DNA of 64,000 nt. It comes from Malus domestica (Eukaryota; Streptophyta; Magnoliopsida; Rosales; Rosaceae). The notes beneath the pieces are model-generated. The model saw only the letters and a program-made list of their open reading frames with translations, was not told the DNA's origin and ran no database searches. Both the position numbers and the translations under genes were made by a program. Location of the stretch: positions 31,798,001-31,862,000 of the forward strand of contig NC_091667.1 in assembly GCF_042453785.1 (NCBI RefSeq), read 5' to 3'. Shown here in pieces: positions 12,501 through 25,015 of the stretch. Each line of letters starts with the position of its first letter. Within the stretch, counting starts at the first letter, position 1.

Positions 12501-15500
12501 TCAAACGATAAATTATTAAGAAGCATTGAATATAAGCATGAAACGAAGAAAATGTTATGGAATGGTGATCCTCATCCTCAAAGATGATTAAAAGCAATTT
12601 GATTCAAAAATGACATATCAACTCTGGAGAAATGGAAGACAAACCTGTGGTACCATATTCGCAACTGAGGTTATGACAGCTGAAATCGATTGTTCCTGTG
12701 TGCATTGATAAGTGAGACTACCATAGAGATTCACAACTAAATAAAGACAGGTATTCCACAGAACAACCTTTACCTCTTTGGAAACACAGATCTAACAAAA
12801 ACTATAACATTTTGGATTAATATTGACGAATCAAGAATAATGCAAGGGAGCAAGAGATACTCTTCCTTCTAATAACAAGGAGGCGTGAAAAGTTTACAGA
12901 GTTCCAACAATTAGAGAACTAAAATCAAACTAAAAAAATCACCAAAGTAGACAGAATCCCACTTCGCCAAAAATTTGAAAATATATCCTTTTTATCCATT
13001 GAGATTCATGAACTACTACTACTACATCATGCCAATAAGCAATGCGTAAGAGGTGCTACAATTTACCGAATATATTTACCCTGAGAACAAGTTTTGAAAT
13101 CATCTCTAGTGTTAACAGCACCTTGCGTCCTTGGGTAAGCTGAGTCCTATTATCAAGTAAAGAGACCAATCAGTACATATCCAAAAGATCTTAAATGCTT
13201 GTAATACCAAATAAGAAAGAAACATGAGTATATCTTGAATTAACAATGCAAAAATGTAATGTTAAAGCATCTTGTCATACAGACCTCTTCAAGGTACCAG
13301 AAATTTTGGCACTAAAGATGTCACAAGCAGCTGATATGAAGCTGCATTTTCTGTGAGTTGAAATTTTGTCAATATAATCAATCACCTGAAGAGAGAGAGA
13401 GAGAAAGACAGTGATATCCAGAGATGTGAGCCTAAATGCTGAGTGTGTAAAAAAAGAAGATTAAATGGATAGCAAGAATATACAACTTTAATGCTGAAAA
13501 GAACATTGAATATGATGCTCATTCATCATTGCCATTGAACGTGTACCTTCTTCTTTTCCTCTTTCTCAAAAGCAAGTAGAGCCTTGAAGACTCGCCTATA
13601 TGATCCATCATCACAACCAGGCAAAGTTGTTTTAATCATAGCAACAATGGCTCTAACTACCTGCCATAAGAAACATGCTACATCAACAAGATCACAGAGT
13701 GTACCAGAAACCGTAATGTAGCAAAATCTTAGATAAAATAGCTGGCCAAAAGGGAATGGAAAAGCAAGCACAAAAAACAATGAAAAGGACCAGTGATGCC
13801 AAAATTCTGGTGGAAAAGGTGAAAAGCTTACGTCTATTACAGTTCTTGTATGCATTCTTTATAACTTAAGTTCTACGCAGCAAAAACCACCTTATGCACA
13901 ACAATATTGGAAAAATTAGATACATACAACTGAGAAGATAGGTTTTCATAGCTGGACAAGTGCTAACTACCTTCTTCCTATAAACTGCCACTCCATGAAC
14001 ATTAAATGGTATTTTCCTTTCACGCAAGGCTGTCTGGAAGACTTTTCCTGATACCTGTAGTATAAAATACAAAAGAAAATGTGAGCAAAATGTCTTATAT
14101 GATTCACCTCATTCACATTAGCACTAAGGCAAGTACGCTTGACCTGCCTCCGGTAAAGGATTGCTATATTTCCATAGGAGCACCCTGCTTCTGACCGTTT
14201 AGATGCAGTCTCCAGGATCTTGTCGACAACAAAGGCGCATTGTGCATCCTCATTGTGACTTTCCTTGATAATTACCTACATTTTGCCAGTAAAACCGGTG
14301 TCACTAACTAAAAGGACTGAAAAATGACATCAAATTGTACTTGTTGGAGCAAGGAAAGATTAAGTACCTTAGACCCAGAAGAATTGTCCGTGTCAACATT
14401 CTTTAGTTGGCATCGCTTCTTATTGTTTTTTATAACAGAAGATGCAGCTTCCACAATATAGCGTGTGGACCGAAAGTTTTTATTAAGCCTAATCTGAACC
14501 ATAAAGTTATGTCAAATCCCACAGAACCCCATAAAATAAAACTTACTTTCCTGTAATTGTACAATATATTTGTTCTATACTATATATAATGAAAAAAGAC
14601 ACTGTGAATGACATAAGATAACATAGCAGTCAAGTGCGAAGCGAACCTCTTTGTTATTTGAAAAATCTTTACGAAAAGAATCAAATCCAGAAATGTCCGC
14701 CCCATTGAAACTGAAAATGGACTGCAGCAGGATATATGTTATTTGATTTAGAAAAGATAAGGGCTGGATTAAAATGAGCTGAGAGAGAGAGAGAGGGAGA
14801 GAGGGAGCAATAACATTGGATTTCCATAATAAATCAACAACATGCCTGATCATCATCACCAACAATGGTTATGTGGTTATGAGAGGCGAGAATCCGCAAA
14901 AGACTATATTGCATAGCACTTGTGTCTTGAAACTCGTCTATTACAATAGCTTTCCATGACTCCTGGCACTCCTTCAACACTAATTAAAAGAACACCATGT
15001 ATCAACATTTAGCATTACTTGTAAAACTAGATAAATCAATGAAATATACTTAGATGATAGAGACCTTCAGGAAAATCACTTAGCAGCTTCACAGAGCAGC
15101 TAATTAAGTCGTGGTAGTCCAAAGCGTTGCACGATTTCAAGATATCATTGTAATTCCTAAGAATTTCACCCTGATTCAGATTGAGAGCTAAAACTCATAA
15201 GCAATAGTTTCAAAGAACTGAAATCATATCTGAAATTCTAGTTCTGAGCGTACTCCTGTCACATCACCCATTCTTCGGCATTCAGCGGGAGTCTTTCCAG
15301 AAGCTTTTGCCTGAAACATAAATAAATTTATTGCCTAATGCCACATATTGTAAGACACACCATTGTATTGGTCATTCTAGCTTGATTGTAGCTAATATTT
15401 TTTAAATCGAATGATTAGAGTTCTTAATCCACAATAATCTGAACATTAAATTTGGTATTCAAGACTGACCTGTGTCACAAACTTCAGCCATTTCTTTGAT

Positions 15501-16866
15501 GCATCCTTAAAATGATGTGGAGATGTTACGCCGTTAGACTCTTCCCCATCTATAGCAACATTAAGATTCGTTTTACTCTTTTCATCTTCTGATAAACGCA
15601 CAGCTTCAATGATTGCTCTTCTCTGTTGCCCATGTCCATATATCAAAAATTCTGGTCTGCGCTCGAGTCTAAAACACAAGGCAACATAACAGACTCAGCT
15701 ATACCACCATATGTATGGTGTTCAAAATCAAGGGAGGTGAATCAATAGCTTACTTCTCAGCATGTGATCGGCAAAGTTGCAATGAAAATGAATGAAATGT
15801 ACTGATTGTTAGTAGTTTTGCCGTTGCTTTCCCAGTCACAGATCCAATTCGATCTCTCATCTCGGAAGCTGCTGCTGTAGTGAAAGTCATTGCTAGAACG
15901 TTCGACGTGCTAATGCCCTAAGAACACCCAAAAAAAAAAAACGAATAAGATTTCGATCATAAACAAGAAATGTAGAGAAACAGACAATTATGAAAGAAAA
16001 AGTTAAGAGGGAAAGTAGCAACACCTCATTGAGCAGCATTAGAACGCGCCCAACTATCGTTGAAGTCTTTCCACTTCCAGGGCCGGCAACAATCATCAAA
16101 GGTACTGAACTATCGCTGCAAGCTGCCTCGAGCTGCCTTTCGTTGAGAGAAAGCAAATACTTCAAATACTCATCCGGCATGTTAGGCAATCCATGGTTAA
16201 CAGAATCTGTTTGGTTTTCACTACTCAAAGGCGGCGCTGATGCGGCACTAACGACACTACCACAACTCCCAATATCATCACGCTGAATGTCCACACTCGT
16301 TTTCTGCTCGATTAAAGCGTCAATTTCCTGCAAAATACTCTCATCGAAATCATCATCGTTAAGAATTCCAGATGCAGAGAAAGAATCAAATGAAGTCAGA
16401 AACTGCGGTTGTCTGATTGGAGTTGTGAAAGAATCCGATTTTGACACGCTTGATTCGGTCCGGCTAACGCTTAAGCTCCCGGAACACGAAGCACTGCCAT
16501 ATTCACCACGCGCTGAATTGTACCGGCTTGCGGAAATCGGAGGCGGTGTTCTTTGAACTCTATTGAGCTGAGTTGGCGTTTGGATTCCATTTCCGCCACA
16601 GATTCTGGAATTTGAAAAACACAATTGAATTGATTTAAATTGAAGCAAGAAAACGGCCGAGTAGCAAAAAAATAGTAAGAAGATGAAACCTTTGATTCCT
16701 GAACGACTTACTTGGTATGAGGGAGGTGATGATCAGGTGAAACGGCGTCGTTGCGGGGGCGTTTGCGATCAATGAGGGCCTTGGCGGCTCTGCAATTCCG
16801 AGAGATGCGGTTTCTTTGTTCCGCCGTGAGCCCTCCGCCGTACGCCTGAACGTTTTCCTTGGACAT
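9430..16866 (-). CDS. SRS2/UvrD-like (SF1A) ATP-dependent DNA helicase
   Basis: A 3'-to-5' superfamily 1A helicase, nuclear by family, expected to act in recombination control and DNA repair like yeast Srs2. About 28 exons can be followed. Firm ones are exon 1, 16712-16866 (ATG at 16866, begins [17 protein letters not shown]); exon 2, 16025-16604; and the last exon, 9430-9519 (ends LIEQYKSL). Between them lie exons near 15756-15918, 15470-15668, 14848-14982, 14645-14722, 14368-14492, 14144-14275, 12014-12223, 11347-11433 and 10886-11093, among others. Helicase motifs appear in order: [10 protein letters not shown]; Ia [58 protein letters not shown] then [25 protein letters not shown]. No frameshift was noticed. 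The gene is divergent from USB1, with a copia remnant between the two starts. Its 3' end overlaps the PGG fragment antisense. Inner exon limits are approximate. Confidence 0.9.
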
Positions 16867-17014
16867 TGCTTCGAAGATTCCAACGGAGGATTTGGCCTGA
16901 CGGCCTGACCAGGCTGATAACAGTGTAAAACCTTAGGAGCTAAGGAAAAACTAAGAGAGAGATCGTAGAGAGGGGAAAGTTTTTTGTTTTTTGGAAACTT
17001 AGAGAGGGAAAGTT
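16867..17014. promoter_or_regulatory. 5' region of the helicase gene
   Basis: This is the short stretch between the helicase ATG and the copia LTR. It contains two near-identical tagagagg(g)gaaagttt sequences at about 16965 and 17000. No clear TATA box was seen. If transcription starts within it, the retroelement sits directly upstream of the promoter. Confidence 0.35.
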
Positions 17015-17178
17015 TGTTAAACCTGCATAATATTCTTTTCGTTCAACTTGTCTACAATAATTACCACTCTTGGTATTTATACATTTGTAACACACCTCAC
17101 TAACTAACTAAGACCACTACCAATCATACATAAACACTTGTCATAATCCTATGCACTCATAGTATCATCACTCTAACA
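17015..17178 (-). repeat. 3' LTR of the copia remnant
   Basis: The 164-bp sequence begins tgttaaacc and ends ctctaaca (TG...CA with tgtta/taaca inverted ends). On its inner side lies the purine tract, read on the plus strand as tccccctcaagctcg. A minus-strand tataaata-like box is present near 17075. The partner LTR at the other end is missing. Confidence 0.75.
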
Positions 17179-19110
17179 TCCCCCTCAAGCTCGTGTGGCA
17201 GATTGCCAAGTATGAAATTGGAACAATTACGAGTGAACTGGGGTGAACACAAGCCTTTGGTGAACATGTCGGCATATTGATCTGCAGAGGTAACAAACTG
17301 CAAAATAATTGTCCTTCGATGAACTCTTTCACGAACAAAGTGGCAATCAATCTCTATATGTTTGGCTTTAGAGTGCAATACAGGATTAGTCGCAAGAGCC
17401 ATTGCTGAAATGTTATCACAATTCAAAACTGGAACAGAAGGATAACCAACATGCAAATCTCGAATAAGTTGTTGTATCCAGATAACCTTAGCAGTGGTTG
17501 TAGCCATTGCTCTATATTCAGCTTCAGTGGAAGACCTACTCACTGTATGCTGCTTTTTAGAACTCCAAGAGATAGGAGTATCTCCCAAAAAAATGACAAA
17601 ACCCGTGGTTGAACGACGATCATTGGGATCCCCTGCCCAATCAGCATCTGTATAAGCTTTCAACTAAGATGAACCTAATTTAAAACACAATCCCAAAGAC
17701 ATAGTGCCTCTGAGATATCGCAGAATACGTTTCACAGCAGCAAATAAGTGGCTAAGGGTGAATGCATAAACTGACATACTTGATTGACATAAAAAGAAAT
17801 ATCTAGTCTTGTAAATGTTACGTATTGCAGTGCCCCAACAATACTTTTATAAGTGGTAGGATCAGAAACAGGTTCACTACCATGATTCAGAAGCTTCTAA
17901 TTAGGATGACAAGGTGTGGGAAAAGGTTTATAGTCCAGCATATGCATATTTTGAAGGAGTTCTTTGACATACTTGGTCTGATGAACAAAGAGTCCCTGAT
18001 CCTGATACTCAATCTGTAAACCAAGAAAATAATGCAACACACCTAGATCTTTCATGTCAAACTCACTAGTTAACTGACTAATAACATTATGAACCTTCAC
18101 ATCATCATTACTAGTGAGAATGATATCATCAACATATAATAAGAGAACAATAATTGATGAACAATCACACTTGACAAATAATGAAGGATCTGCATATGAG
18201 ATTGAGAGTTACAAGGAAAAGATATACAAGACTTATTAAGTGTTGCAATGACAATGGAATGTGCAGGATCGCCTAATCAACAATGCCACAATGTAGAAGA
18301 AATCTTTTGACCCACAAATGCAACTGGATTAAAAACAGGAGAAATAGACCTCTGTGGTTTGATATGGGAAGTGGATAGACAACATTATTACTCAGCCCTT
18401 GGAATAGCACTCTCCCGATGACCTTGTCCTATAGACAGAGAGAAACATCATCAATGATACAACGACACTAATTATCTTTGCACAACTAATTCATAGATAA
18501 TAAGTGTTGTGATAGTTTTGGAACATGTAACAAAGAGTTTAACTTGAAATTATGTGACTTAGTGAGAAGAGAAGAGGAACCAATATGTTTGATAGCTAAA
18601 CCTTCACCACTAGCAGTGGTCACAGTATCATTTGATGGATAAATTTGTTGCCATGTGCAAGTTTGACAAATCTGAGGTCATATGGTTAGTTGCTCCCAAG
18701 TCAAGAAACCAGAAATCTTGTTGAAGAGTTGAGGATGATGCACCAGCTCGTGCTTGCACAGCAAGAGGAGGATTTTGTGAGGATATAATTGAGAGATACA
18801 TATGTGGTATGACAGGATACTGAAACTCGAAGCTATTAGACTGTGGAATCATGCCTTGTGAAAGACCACATGGATTCTAGCTAGGTGCTTCACCATATGA
18901 CCCAGTAGGCATTGGAGTTGGCATAGACGAGGATAAACCCTGAGAGAAATGCTATGATGTGTCTGTGAAATTCTTATTCCGATCAAAGCAAGTAGCAGCA
19001 ACACGGCAGCCTCTGTGACAAATTTGACATCCATGTTGAAAACAATTCAATGCAGAATGACCTTTGCGATCACATATTTGCATAATGGCCTCTGTGATCA
19101 CATATTTGCA
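17015..19110 (-). mobile_element. Internally deleted, decayed Ty1/copia retrotransposon
   Basis: On the minus strand the order is gag zinc knuckle (CDRKGHSALNC near 19050), a protease-like motif FLDLGATNHMT (near 18700, with Leu in place of the usual Ser), a gag-pre-integrase remnant LWHCWLGDPAHS (near 18270), RT core LLYVDDIILTSND (near 18140), FDMKDLGVLHYFLGLQ (near 18040), and RNase H (17157-17663: [33 protein letters not shown]). The integrase and the first part of RT are missing, so the pre-integrase sequence passes almost directly into the YVDD region. A polypurine tract adjoins the 3' LTR. No 5' LTR was found. Confidence 0.88.
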
Positions 19111-19225
19111 GAATGGCCTTTGCAACCCTAGAAAGAACAAGGCGCGAAGAAGACCAAATGTGTACGTTTCTCTTTGTTTTTTTTTCCCTCCTAATCGTGC
19201 TGTTCGAAATCACGGACCTCGGGCT

Positions 19226-19242
19226 TGGGCCTAATGGGCCCA
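19226..19242 (+). promoter_or_regulatory. Site II (TGGGCC) cluster upstream of USB1
   Basis: TGGGCC occurs at 19226 and 19235 and in reverse at 19237-19242, about 95 bases before the USB1 ATG. Site II elements are bound by TCP factors and are common in promoters of plant housekeeping genes. Their position between the copia remnant and the start codon suggests that the core promoter survived the insertion. Confidence 0.55.
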
Positions 19243-19332
19243 ATTATGAGGCCTATTATCTCCGGTCTTCTCGTTCTACTTCTAGTTACCCAAATTAAGA
19301 ACGTGCTGGTTCGCTTTTAGCGCGAGAGAGAA

Positions 19333-21291
19333 ATGGAGGCCCTGATTGCCTCGTACGGAAACTCGTCGTCGGGCTCAGACTCCGAGACGCCGGCTCCACC
19401 TCCACCACCACCTCCGGAGCTCAACAACCCTCAAGAACCGACCCCTGCGCTGCCTCCACCTCCTCTGTCACTTCTCGACAGCCCCAATTCCTTCGGTAAC
19501 CTCTGATTCCCATCAATTTTCATCTTTTAGCTTTCTGTTGTGATGGCTTTTTCCGAGTTGCCCACCAAGTGTTTGATATTTTGCCTCTGAAGGATTTCTG
19601 GACTTCTCGGCAAGCGTCCAGCCGAGCAGAGTTCGGAACTTTCCTCACGTCGAAGGGAACTACGCAGTACATGTATACATCCCAGGTTATCAAAATTCTC
19701 GAAATTTTCAGCTCCATTAGCAAATGCGATCGCTTTGCACTTAGTTTTTGCTTGTTTAATTGTGTGGTTCCAGTTTATATACCACCAGCACCAAGGAAAG
19801 AGATGGCCTTGTTTTTGAACAAGCTAGCTTCTCTGGTGCCTTGTCTCCATGCGGTTGACGTTGACTTCCCGCTTGACATTCTGCGTAAGGACGAGCACAA
19901 GCTTGAACAAGTTGCTTTAGGCAGAGAGTTCCATATAAGTCTCGGAAGAACTGTTCCGATTCGGGTGCACCAGATTGATTCCTTGGTGACAATGCTGCGG
20001 CAGAAGCTTCAGATTCAGAGGCGGTATGGTTACATTTACATTCTCTTGTCTGCATTGCGTGAATTTAGTTCTGTTATTTAACATAATTCTGTAAGCCTGC
20101 AATTTTTTCGTCCATTTTCGGTTTAACACATTTTGTTATTGTGCAACAGGTATTGGATTGATTTTAGCAAGTGGGAGGTTTTTGTTAATGATGATCAGAC
20201 CCGGACCTTTGTGTCTATCGAAATCATTGCTGCTGGGTTAGCTGAGGTATGATTGCTAGCTTTCTCTCTTGGTGCAATTCTAAATGTTTTCAGTTGTTAT
20301 ATGGGCTTAAGATTTAGTAAGGACTTGCCGAAAGTCATGGGATTTTGAAATATCGATATCTTGCTTGCTTATTAGCTTAGATTTGGTCTTCGATGCACTT
20401 GTAACATGAAAAACACAAACGAAAACTAATGCATGATATGCTCATGGTTTTAACATGTGTTGTCCTGGCGTAAATCATGTTCCTAATCCTGTCATGTGAG
20501 TATAAGCCTATGAAACTCAGGGCATGTTTGGCGGGCCGGACAAGATTGGAATTGGTATTTCAGACTAGTTAGGTTAGGATTGAACTGGATAGGATAGGTT
20601 TTTTTGTCTAAAGATTGGTGTAGACTGTCTTAACCAGACTAGGAACGATGGGATTTAAAACGTGAAACAGATCCGCGACATCCCAACGATGACCCGCCCA
20701 CCCAACAACTCTGCTCGTGACTTGCAACACCTCTCGTACCCTCCACGCCCCTTGAGGCCCGTCAGACCACTCTGATATCCTGGAGGGGTGAAACGTGGTT
20801 ACTAGAAGCATACCTGTTTTCGTATTAATGCACAGTTGAAGCAGCTTTCATTGTCTACAAGTCTGAAATATTTCAACTTCCATTGATTTCAGATAACAAA
20901 GCAGATTCAAGCTGTGAATGAGGTGTATAAGCTTCACAATCTTCCTGAATTTTACAAGGTTAGCTTTTTCGTGCTTTTCAAACTCGAAATTACTTACTGA
21001 ATATATGACAATATATTGGAGCAAATGATTGTGCCTGAATGCTACTCATTGCTCAAAAAACTAAATCACTTCATGGGGTGTTGGTGATCACAGGATCCGC
21101 GCCCTCACATCTCGGTAGCTTGGGCATTGGGTGACATCGGCAATTCCCTGAAGAAAGTGGTTGAAGAAGAAAGACGAAGATCTACCATCGGAGGATCGTT
21201 ACAGAAATGTATTTTTACCAGTAAATTCAATGGTATTGAATGTAGGATTGGTAATAAAACACACAAAATATGTAAATTTTCTGAACAATAA
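19333..21291 (+). CDS. USB1: U6 snRNA 3'-phosphodiesterase (USB1/MPN1 family)
   Basis: A 2H-phosphoesterase that trims and protects the 3' end of U6 snRNA in the nucleus. Six exons join in frame: 19333-19495, 19593-19685, 19774-20023, 20150-20246, 20893-20958 and 21094-21291, for 288 residues. The ATG at 19333 starts MEALIASYGNSSSGSDSE, followed by a proline-rich low-complexity stretch typical of the family's N-terminus. Both catalytic HxS motifs are present: EFHISLGRT (near residue 138) and RPHISVAWALGD (near residue 227). The end of the protein (CRIGNKTHKICKF) also matches the family. All splice sites are GT/AG. The gene is head-to-head with the SRS2-like helicase. Intron 4 (20247-20892) contains unexplained sequence starting gggcatgtttggcggg that may be a small transposon insertion. 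Confidence 0.93.
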
Positions 21292-22231
21292 TGTAGCCAT
21301 TTAACTATATTGTGAAATTCCGAGAATATATCGCTGAGCATTGGATGAGAAGACATTTCTTCGTTGGTGTCGAACTTCATGCCGAAGGTATAGACACCGT
21401 GTAAACGCCATCATCCATGCAGTCTCCTGTGCATTATTTAGTATTGTCTCAGTTTCTCCAAACTTGAATGCTCCTATAAACCCACTCTTGACCTTTCCGT
21501 CATCTGCGATTACCGGAAAGCTGGCAAGGATGTTGCCGTTAACCTACCTAACCGGCTAGGATGTTGCCGTCATCTCCAAACTTTAAATACCGGAAAGCCG
21601 GCTCCAAACTTCAATGTGCTACTAGTTTTTGTATGCGAGAGCTCCACCTCCATTGTTGTAACAGCATCTGATGCGGACTAGTCCTTCATTCCCGTTACTC
21701 TTTGCTATCTCCACTTCGAACTTGGCGTAATGGCTCCCGGCCTCCTCTCCGGTGAAATTGAGAAACCCCGGAGCTGGCGTTTTCATTCTGTTGTCCGTAT
21801 ATCTTGTATTACAAGTATTTGTTGTGCAAAATGCAAGCTAAGTTCAATTTATGTTTATGTGTGTGTGTGTGTTGCCACTTTGTCACTTTTCCAACGTTTT
21901 CTCCAAAATTGTGATTTTGGTGAATCCTAATAACAATTCCCTCGTTAATCATTGGGACGAGCACCAAGGCAGTTTTGATTCCGTGCACAACGGCGATACC
22001 TCGAAAGAAATTGATTCTAACCCAGAAAGATGTTTTAAATCAAAGTTGAACAAGGGAAGAAAACTTTTGAATCGCAATCACATGTCTGGTCAAATTCTTG
22101 AACAGTTGATGTATACAGACGTTCCTTGCTTATGACACGACTTATGAGAGGATGTATGTATTGCATTTGCATCAAAAAAGAGAGAGAAGGTTGTAAGTGG
22201 TAAGGGAACGACTACCGATGCCGCTCCACTT
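21292..22231. other. Intergenic between USB1 and OR; no assignable gene
   Basis: This holds the 3' flanks of two converging genes. Two short plus-strand frames (21341-21559 and 21851-22135) have no family that I recognise. A short repeated phrase built around aaccggctaggatgttgccg / ggatgttgccgttaacc occurs near 21525-21570, and a (tg)n run lies near 21862. Confidence 0.5.
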
Positions 22232-25015
22232 CTAATCAAAGGGATCGATCCGAGGGTCGTGTTCACTTGCCATCGCCATTCCAGTGCAAAGGCATGTCGG
22301 GCACATTACCTGCCACATTTACAGACGCAATGTTAGATATAGCTGCCATTTGGAAGTCACTTCTCAAAATTTTGCTACTAAATTAATCTTAGACTTCATT
22401 TCCAGTGCAATTTTTTGCTACTAAATTAAGCTTGTGAATATAGTACATCTAAGCGGCAGGCACTAAAAGGAATTTAGTATGCAATAAACATTCAACGGAC
22501 TAACCTTTCCCGCTCCTGAGCAATTTGAACATCGTTCAGTTTTTGGCAGAGATAGGGGTTGGTTTCCGCCATCAGCTGTCGATACTGGTTCAGTAAGAAC
22601 AAGGGTTCCAGTGCTGGAGCAACGAGCACAAGCAAGATATCCTGCGTAAGTATCAAATACACAGGTAAGTTGACATATGAAACCAATCTGTGTAAACTAC
22701 ACTGTAATAGCAGAAGAATATGCAGTACGAGAGAAAGAGAGAGAGAGAGATTTAGAGAGAGAAGTTAATACTTCATATGTAATATTTTCTATATCATCAA
22801 TCTTACAATATTAAGACTATATACTATATGAAACTGCTAACTAACTCTAACAACCTCTCTAACAACCTTTCTAATCTTTTGACAAGTGTCTTCATATTCT
22901 ACCATTGGATTACTATCCTTAACATCCCCCCTCAAGCTCAGGAGAGGTAGAATCCAAACTGAGATTGCGACAATGAATCTGAAAGAGAGGAGCAGATAAT
23001 CCCTTGGTCAGTATGTCTGCATATTGCTCACTGGAAGACACAAACTGAACAAGCAACTGCTTCTTTGCAACTCGTTCGCGAACAAAATGAATATCAACCT
23101 CAATGTGCTTTGTGCGTTGATGTAGAACTGGATTGGATTAAGCAATTACTGACCTTTGTGCATCTTACTATTCCTACTTCACCAGTTTTGTATTGTGATA
23201 ATATGTCAGCAATCGCATTAACAACCTCTCTAACAACCTTTCTAATCTTTTGACAAGTGTCTTCATATTCTACCATTGGATTACTATCCTTAACAATCTG
23301 AACATCTCCATCGTATATATTTAAAGCTACAGTACATAAAACGAAAAGTCAGAAATAGAGGACATTATCACACCAGTTCCAAGACAATATTTGCATCGTT
23401 TATGCTCCTGCTGTTTCACATTGTTTATTTCAACTACCATCAATGCTGAGATCACTCCGACTGCTCCTCCAGAGAATGACGCCACTATGGGATCAACTTG
23501 ACTGCAGTTTGAAAGTAAAGGAGATCAATAAACAAAACTGTTAACAACATAGTATCAACATTATTTAGCTTCGTTTCAAGAAATATGACATCCTAGGTTT
23601 TTCTAATGTGTAAAAATTGAGGATCCTTGACTATATCGGTTCCCAAAGCATTTGATTCCTACGTTACAGACGGAAAACAGTAACAATCGAATTTAAAGAT
23701 TCATAACACGATAGATGGTAGGTCTCGGGTTCGAGACTTGGGAGCAGCCTCTCCATAAATGGGGGTAAGGCTAGCCGACATTCACCTCTCCCAGACCCTG
23801 CGTAAAGCGGGAGCCTTGTGCACTGGGTACGACCTTTTATAACACGATAGATGGTACAAATTTTCAAAACGATAATTACTAGAGAACAGGAGGGTTAATA
23901 GCCTGAGATATGAGCAATACCTCAACTGCAACGGCAGATGCATATTTACTATAAAGTCTTTATATGATGTGCCTCCTATTCCCAGCTTCAACTCCAACTG
24001 AAAGATGTAAAGGTAATTGTAGGCAAAGAGTTACAAACATAACCGAATCCATGTTTTATAAGCAACAACTACACTTATTTTGTTATGTTTCCTCATTTTT
24101 TACTTGCAAATTCCGAACCATATTGTCGGACCAGTAAAAAGAAAATAATGTTTATGATAACTGTTAAAACTAATCACAACAAGTTAATGCATAAAGAACT
24201 TACGGAGGGTGCTATGAGGCCACCGAAAAGGATAAACCCCGCAATAATTGAATAACAAACAGCATAATATTGCTTAAGGTTGTCTGAACTCTGCAAGCAA
24301 TGAATTCACCTTGTGATTAATACTTTGCACAAACACTAGTTTTCGCAATTTTTTATGAATCGACAAAAGGCTACAACAAAATATGGCTAAAACATGTGAA
24401 AATACATGTCTTCACAGGGGCACCAGCTTACCAGGGGAGGCAAAAATGGAATGAACGATGGAAAACTAGGAAGTTCGTTTTCTTGATCTTCATTTACCGC
24501 TCCAAGCTCTGCACGTTTAATCCGCTGTTGTATCCTCAGCCCGCGAACCTACGCATATCGAAGCTCATTCTTAAAGAACACATTTCTAATGGCAATTGGA
24601 GAGTAATTTAAAACATGCTAAACTGAGAAAGTGGTAGCAACAAGCAATTGCTCTCACTTCCTCCATATGCAAGAAAATTTTGTTGCGACGACTCCGAATA
24701 TTATCTTGAATTTCCTGCAGCTCCATTGTCGCAAAGTCCTGCACTGTTTCAGGCCCCTCTATGATACAAAATCTGCACAATTAAGCATGTAAAAACTAAA
24801 AATTACAGGCTATAAAACAATTTCCGTATCATTTTTGGGAGCTCTCTCTCTCTCTCAAACCAGAAGGCAGAGCTTTCTGTTTCTCTTGAGGTTTCTTTCA
24901 CTGGTAAATTCCAGAGAAGCAGAGAAGAAGGCTCTCTGAGAAATGGCGATGGTGCAAGTGGAGACAAAACAAATGTATATCTTGAAGCACCGAAATTGTG
25001 CAGAACACTTGTCAA
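22232..25015 (-). CDS. OR: ORANGE (OR) type DnaJ-like zinc-finger chaperone; 5' end unresolved
   Basis: OR is a plastid holdase/chaperone that stabilises phytoene synthase and promotes carotenoid accumulation. Seven exons join in frame: 24658-24772, 24432-24548, 24204-24290, 23921-23997, 23374-23501, 22505-22641 and 22232-22309 (stop at 22232). They give 245 residues from FCIIEGPETVQDFA to DPRIDPFD. The chain has a coiled helical segment (IQDNIRSRRNKIFLHMEEV), a hydrophobic segment (YYAVCYSIIAGFILFGG), ELKLGIGGTSY, then four Cys motifs (CKYCLGTG, CARCSSTG, CSNCSGAG, CPTCLCTG). An upstream transit-peptide-like frame (about 24861-25015) has no ATG. Its best donor (CTTCTG|GTTTGA) would create TGA when joined to the next exon. 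The copy may be 5'-truncated, may have an upstream exon that I cannot see, or may be a pseudogene. Introns hold a copia element and a SINE. Confidence 0.85.
22691..23295 (-). mobile_element. Rearranged non-autonomous copia element in an OR intron
   Basis: The element is flanked by a perfect 5-bp duplication ATCTG (22686-22690 and 23296-23300). A full LTR (22691-22924, tgtaaactac ... ccttaaca) is followed by a purine tract and the C-terminal part of RNase H on the minus strand (TKHIEVDIHFVRERV, YADILTKGL). At about 23130 the coding switches to the plus strand (WIKQLLTFVHLTIP, VLYCDNMSAIAL). The element ends in a truncated second LTR (about 23217-23295). This is an internal inversion inside an otherwise cleanly bounded insertion. 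Confidence 0.85.
23721..23838 (+). mobile_element. 5'-truncated SINE (Au-type) with 18-bp target duplication
   Basis: The body contains a B-box-like gggttcgagac, then gggagcagcctctccat, gggggtaaggctagccgac, and ends cactgggtacgacctttt. It is bounded by the same 18-bp sequence, ataacacgatagatggta, at 23703-23720 and 23839-23856. The A-box portion is absent. The composition resembles Au-type tRNA-derived SINEs. It lies in the OR intron between exons 23374-23501 and 23921-23997. Confidence 0.85.
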
